In this document: piece after piece, positions 63,423 to 64,000 of the stretch
Position numbering within the stretch: the stretch's first letter is position 1
How the letters are laid out: each line of letters starts with the position of its first letter
Source: Rhodobacterales bacterium RIFCSPHIGHO2_02_FULL_62_130
Lineage (GTDB): Bacteria; Pseudomonadota; Alphaproteobacteria; Rhodobacterales; Rhodobacteraceae
Reading direction: 5' to 3'
NCBI GenBank assembly: GCA_001828855.1
Contig: MHZT01000048.1
Span: 248,001-312,000 of the forward strand
Length of the DNA: 64,000 nt
The notes under the pieces: generated by a model
Databases searched by the model: none
What the model was told of the DNA's origin: nothing
What the model saw: the letters and a program-made list of their open reading frames with translations, nothing else
Program-made: the position numbers and the translations under genes

Positions 63423-64000
63423 TCCCTTTCATCGACCTTGCCGCCCAGCAAGACCGGTTGCGCCCCCAGATCGAGGCGGGGATCGCGCGGGTACTGGCGC
63501 ATGGCCAGTATATCCTTGGTCCCGAGGTGGACGAGCTTGAGCAGAAACTGGCCGCCTATACCGGGGCCGCGTATTGCATCACCTGCGCCAATGGCACCGA
63601 TGCTTTGCAGATCGCGCTGATGGCGCTGGGGGTCGGGCCGGGTAGTGAGGTGATTACCCCCGGCTTCAGCTATATCGCCACCGCCGAGGCGGCGGTGCTG
63701 CTGGGCGCGAAAGTGGTCTACGTCGATATTGACCCCGAAACCTATACGCTGGATGCGGCCCTGCTTGAGGCTGCGATCACGCCAAGGACCAAGGCGATCC
63801 TGCCGGTATCGCTTTACGGGCAATGCGCGGATTACGATGCGATCAACGCCATCGCCGCGCGTCATGGCATTGCCGTGATCGAGGATGCGGCGCAAAGTTT
63901 CGGAGCCAGCTACAAGGGGCGCAAGTCCTGCAATCTGACCACCATCGCCTGCACCAGCTTTTTCCCGTCGAAACCCTTGGGCTGCTATGGCGATGGCGGG
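63419..64000 (+). CDS. wbpE: UDP-3-keto-sugar aminotransferase, WbpE-like (cut by window end)
   Basis: A DegT-family PLP aminotransferase with 194 visible residues; the rest lies beyond the right edge. Motifs: [79 protein letters not shown], and [14 protein letters not shown] with the PLP lysine. It would aminate the 3-keto intermediate from the Gfo/Idh enzyme using glutamate. It overlaps the wbpD-like gene by 4 nt. Confidence 0.9.

Overview
The window is high-GC, densely packed bacterial DNA with many ATGA-type gene overlaps. Gene content and order (Tmm, Tdm, DmmDABC, GmaS-MgsABC, Mgd/Sox-like tetramer, ROK-regulated xylose operon, EPS-associated MarR regulator) point to an alphaproteobacterium of the Rhodobacterales/Rhodobacteraceae (Paracoccus/Gemmobacter/roseobacter type). 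I see no rRNA, tRNA, insertion sequence, phage gene or CRISPR array. This is inference from the sequence alone; no database search was run.

Region 1 (1-8.5 kb) is an N,N-dimethylformamidase (DMFase) island: a branched-chain/amide-type ABC transporter (binding protein, two ATPases, two permeases), the DMFase large subunit, and a LuxR-family regulator resembling DmfR. Its most unusual feature is that the second permease carries, in one uninterrupted frame, a C-terminal ~120-residue extension that looks like the DMFase small subunit. The importer and one subunit of the enzyme may therefore be one polypeptide, or the small subunit may be made from an internal start at 4690.

Region 2 (8.5-36.2 kb) is a methylated-amine catabolic superlocus: trimethylamine monooxygenase (Tmm), gamma-glutamylmethylamide synthetase and N-methylglutamate synthase (GmaS, MgsABC), two APC permeases, three tiny membrane proteins, a four-gene dimethylamine monooxygenase (DmmDABC type), an XRE-cupin and a GlxA/AraC-type regulator, a sarcosine-oxidase-like tetramer best read as N-methylglutamate dehydrogenase (MgdABCD), a DMT permease, TMAO demethylase (Tdm) and a truncated globin. 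Read together: DMF gives dimethylamine; TMA gives TMAO and then dimethylamine; dimethylamine gives methylamine; methylamine goes through gamma-glutamylmethylamide and N-methylglutamate back to glutamate, with C1 units passed to tetrahydrofolate. Several promoters in this region share a TTTnCC-(4-5 nt)-GGnAAA-like site, suggesting one regulon.

Region 3 (36.2-43.7 kb) is a xylose operon (ROK repressor divergent from xylFHG-xylB-xylA). It is followed by a vanadium-haloperoxidase-like PAP2 enzyme and an FG-GAP/ASPIC-UnbV exported protein (43.7-46.6 kb).

Region 4 (46.7 kb to the right edge) makes surface polysaccharide: UDP-glucuronate-type epimerase, PglC-like priming transferase, PglD-like acyltransferase, DegT aminotransferase with an unusual four-cysteine insert, glycosyltransferase, MsbA-type exporter, a sulfotransferase/WbsX-like fusion, an RgpF-domain protein and a double methyltransferase. 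After a LigB-type dioxygenase and a flavoprotein comes an EPS-type MarR regulator with a wbpA-B-D-E-like operon for UDP-2,3-diacetamido-glucuronate, cut by the window end.
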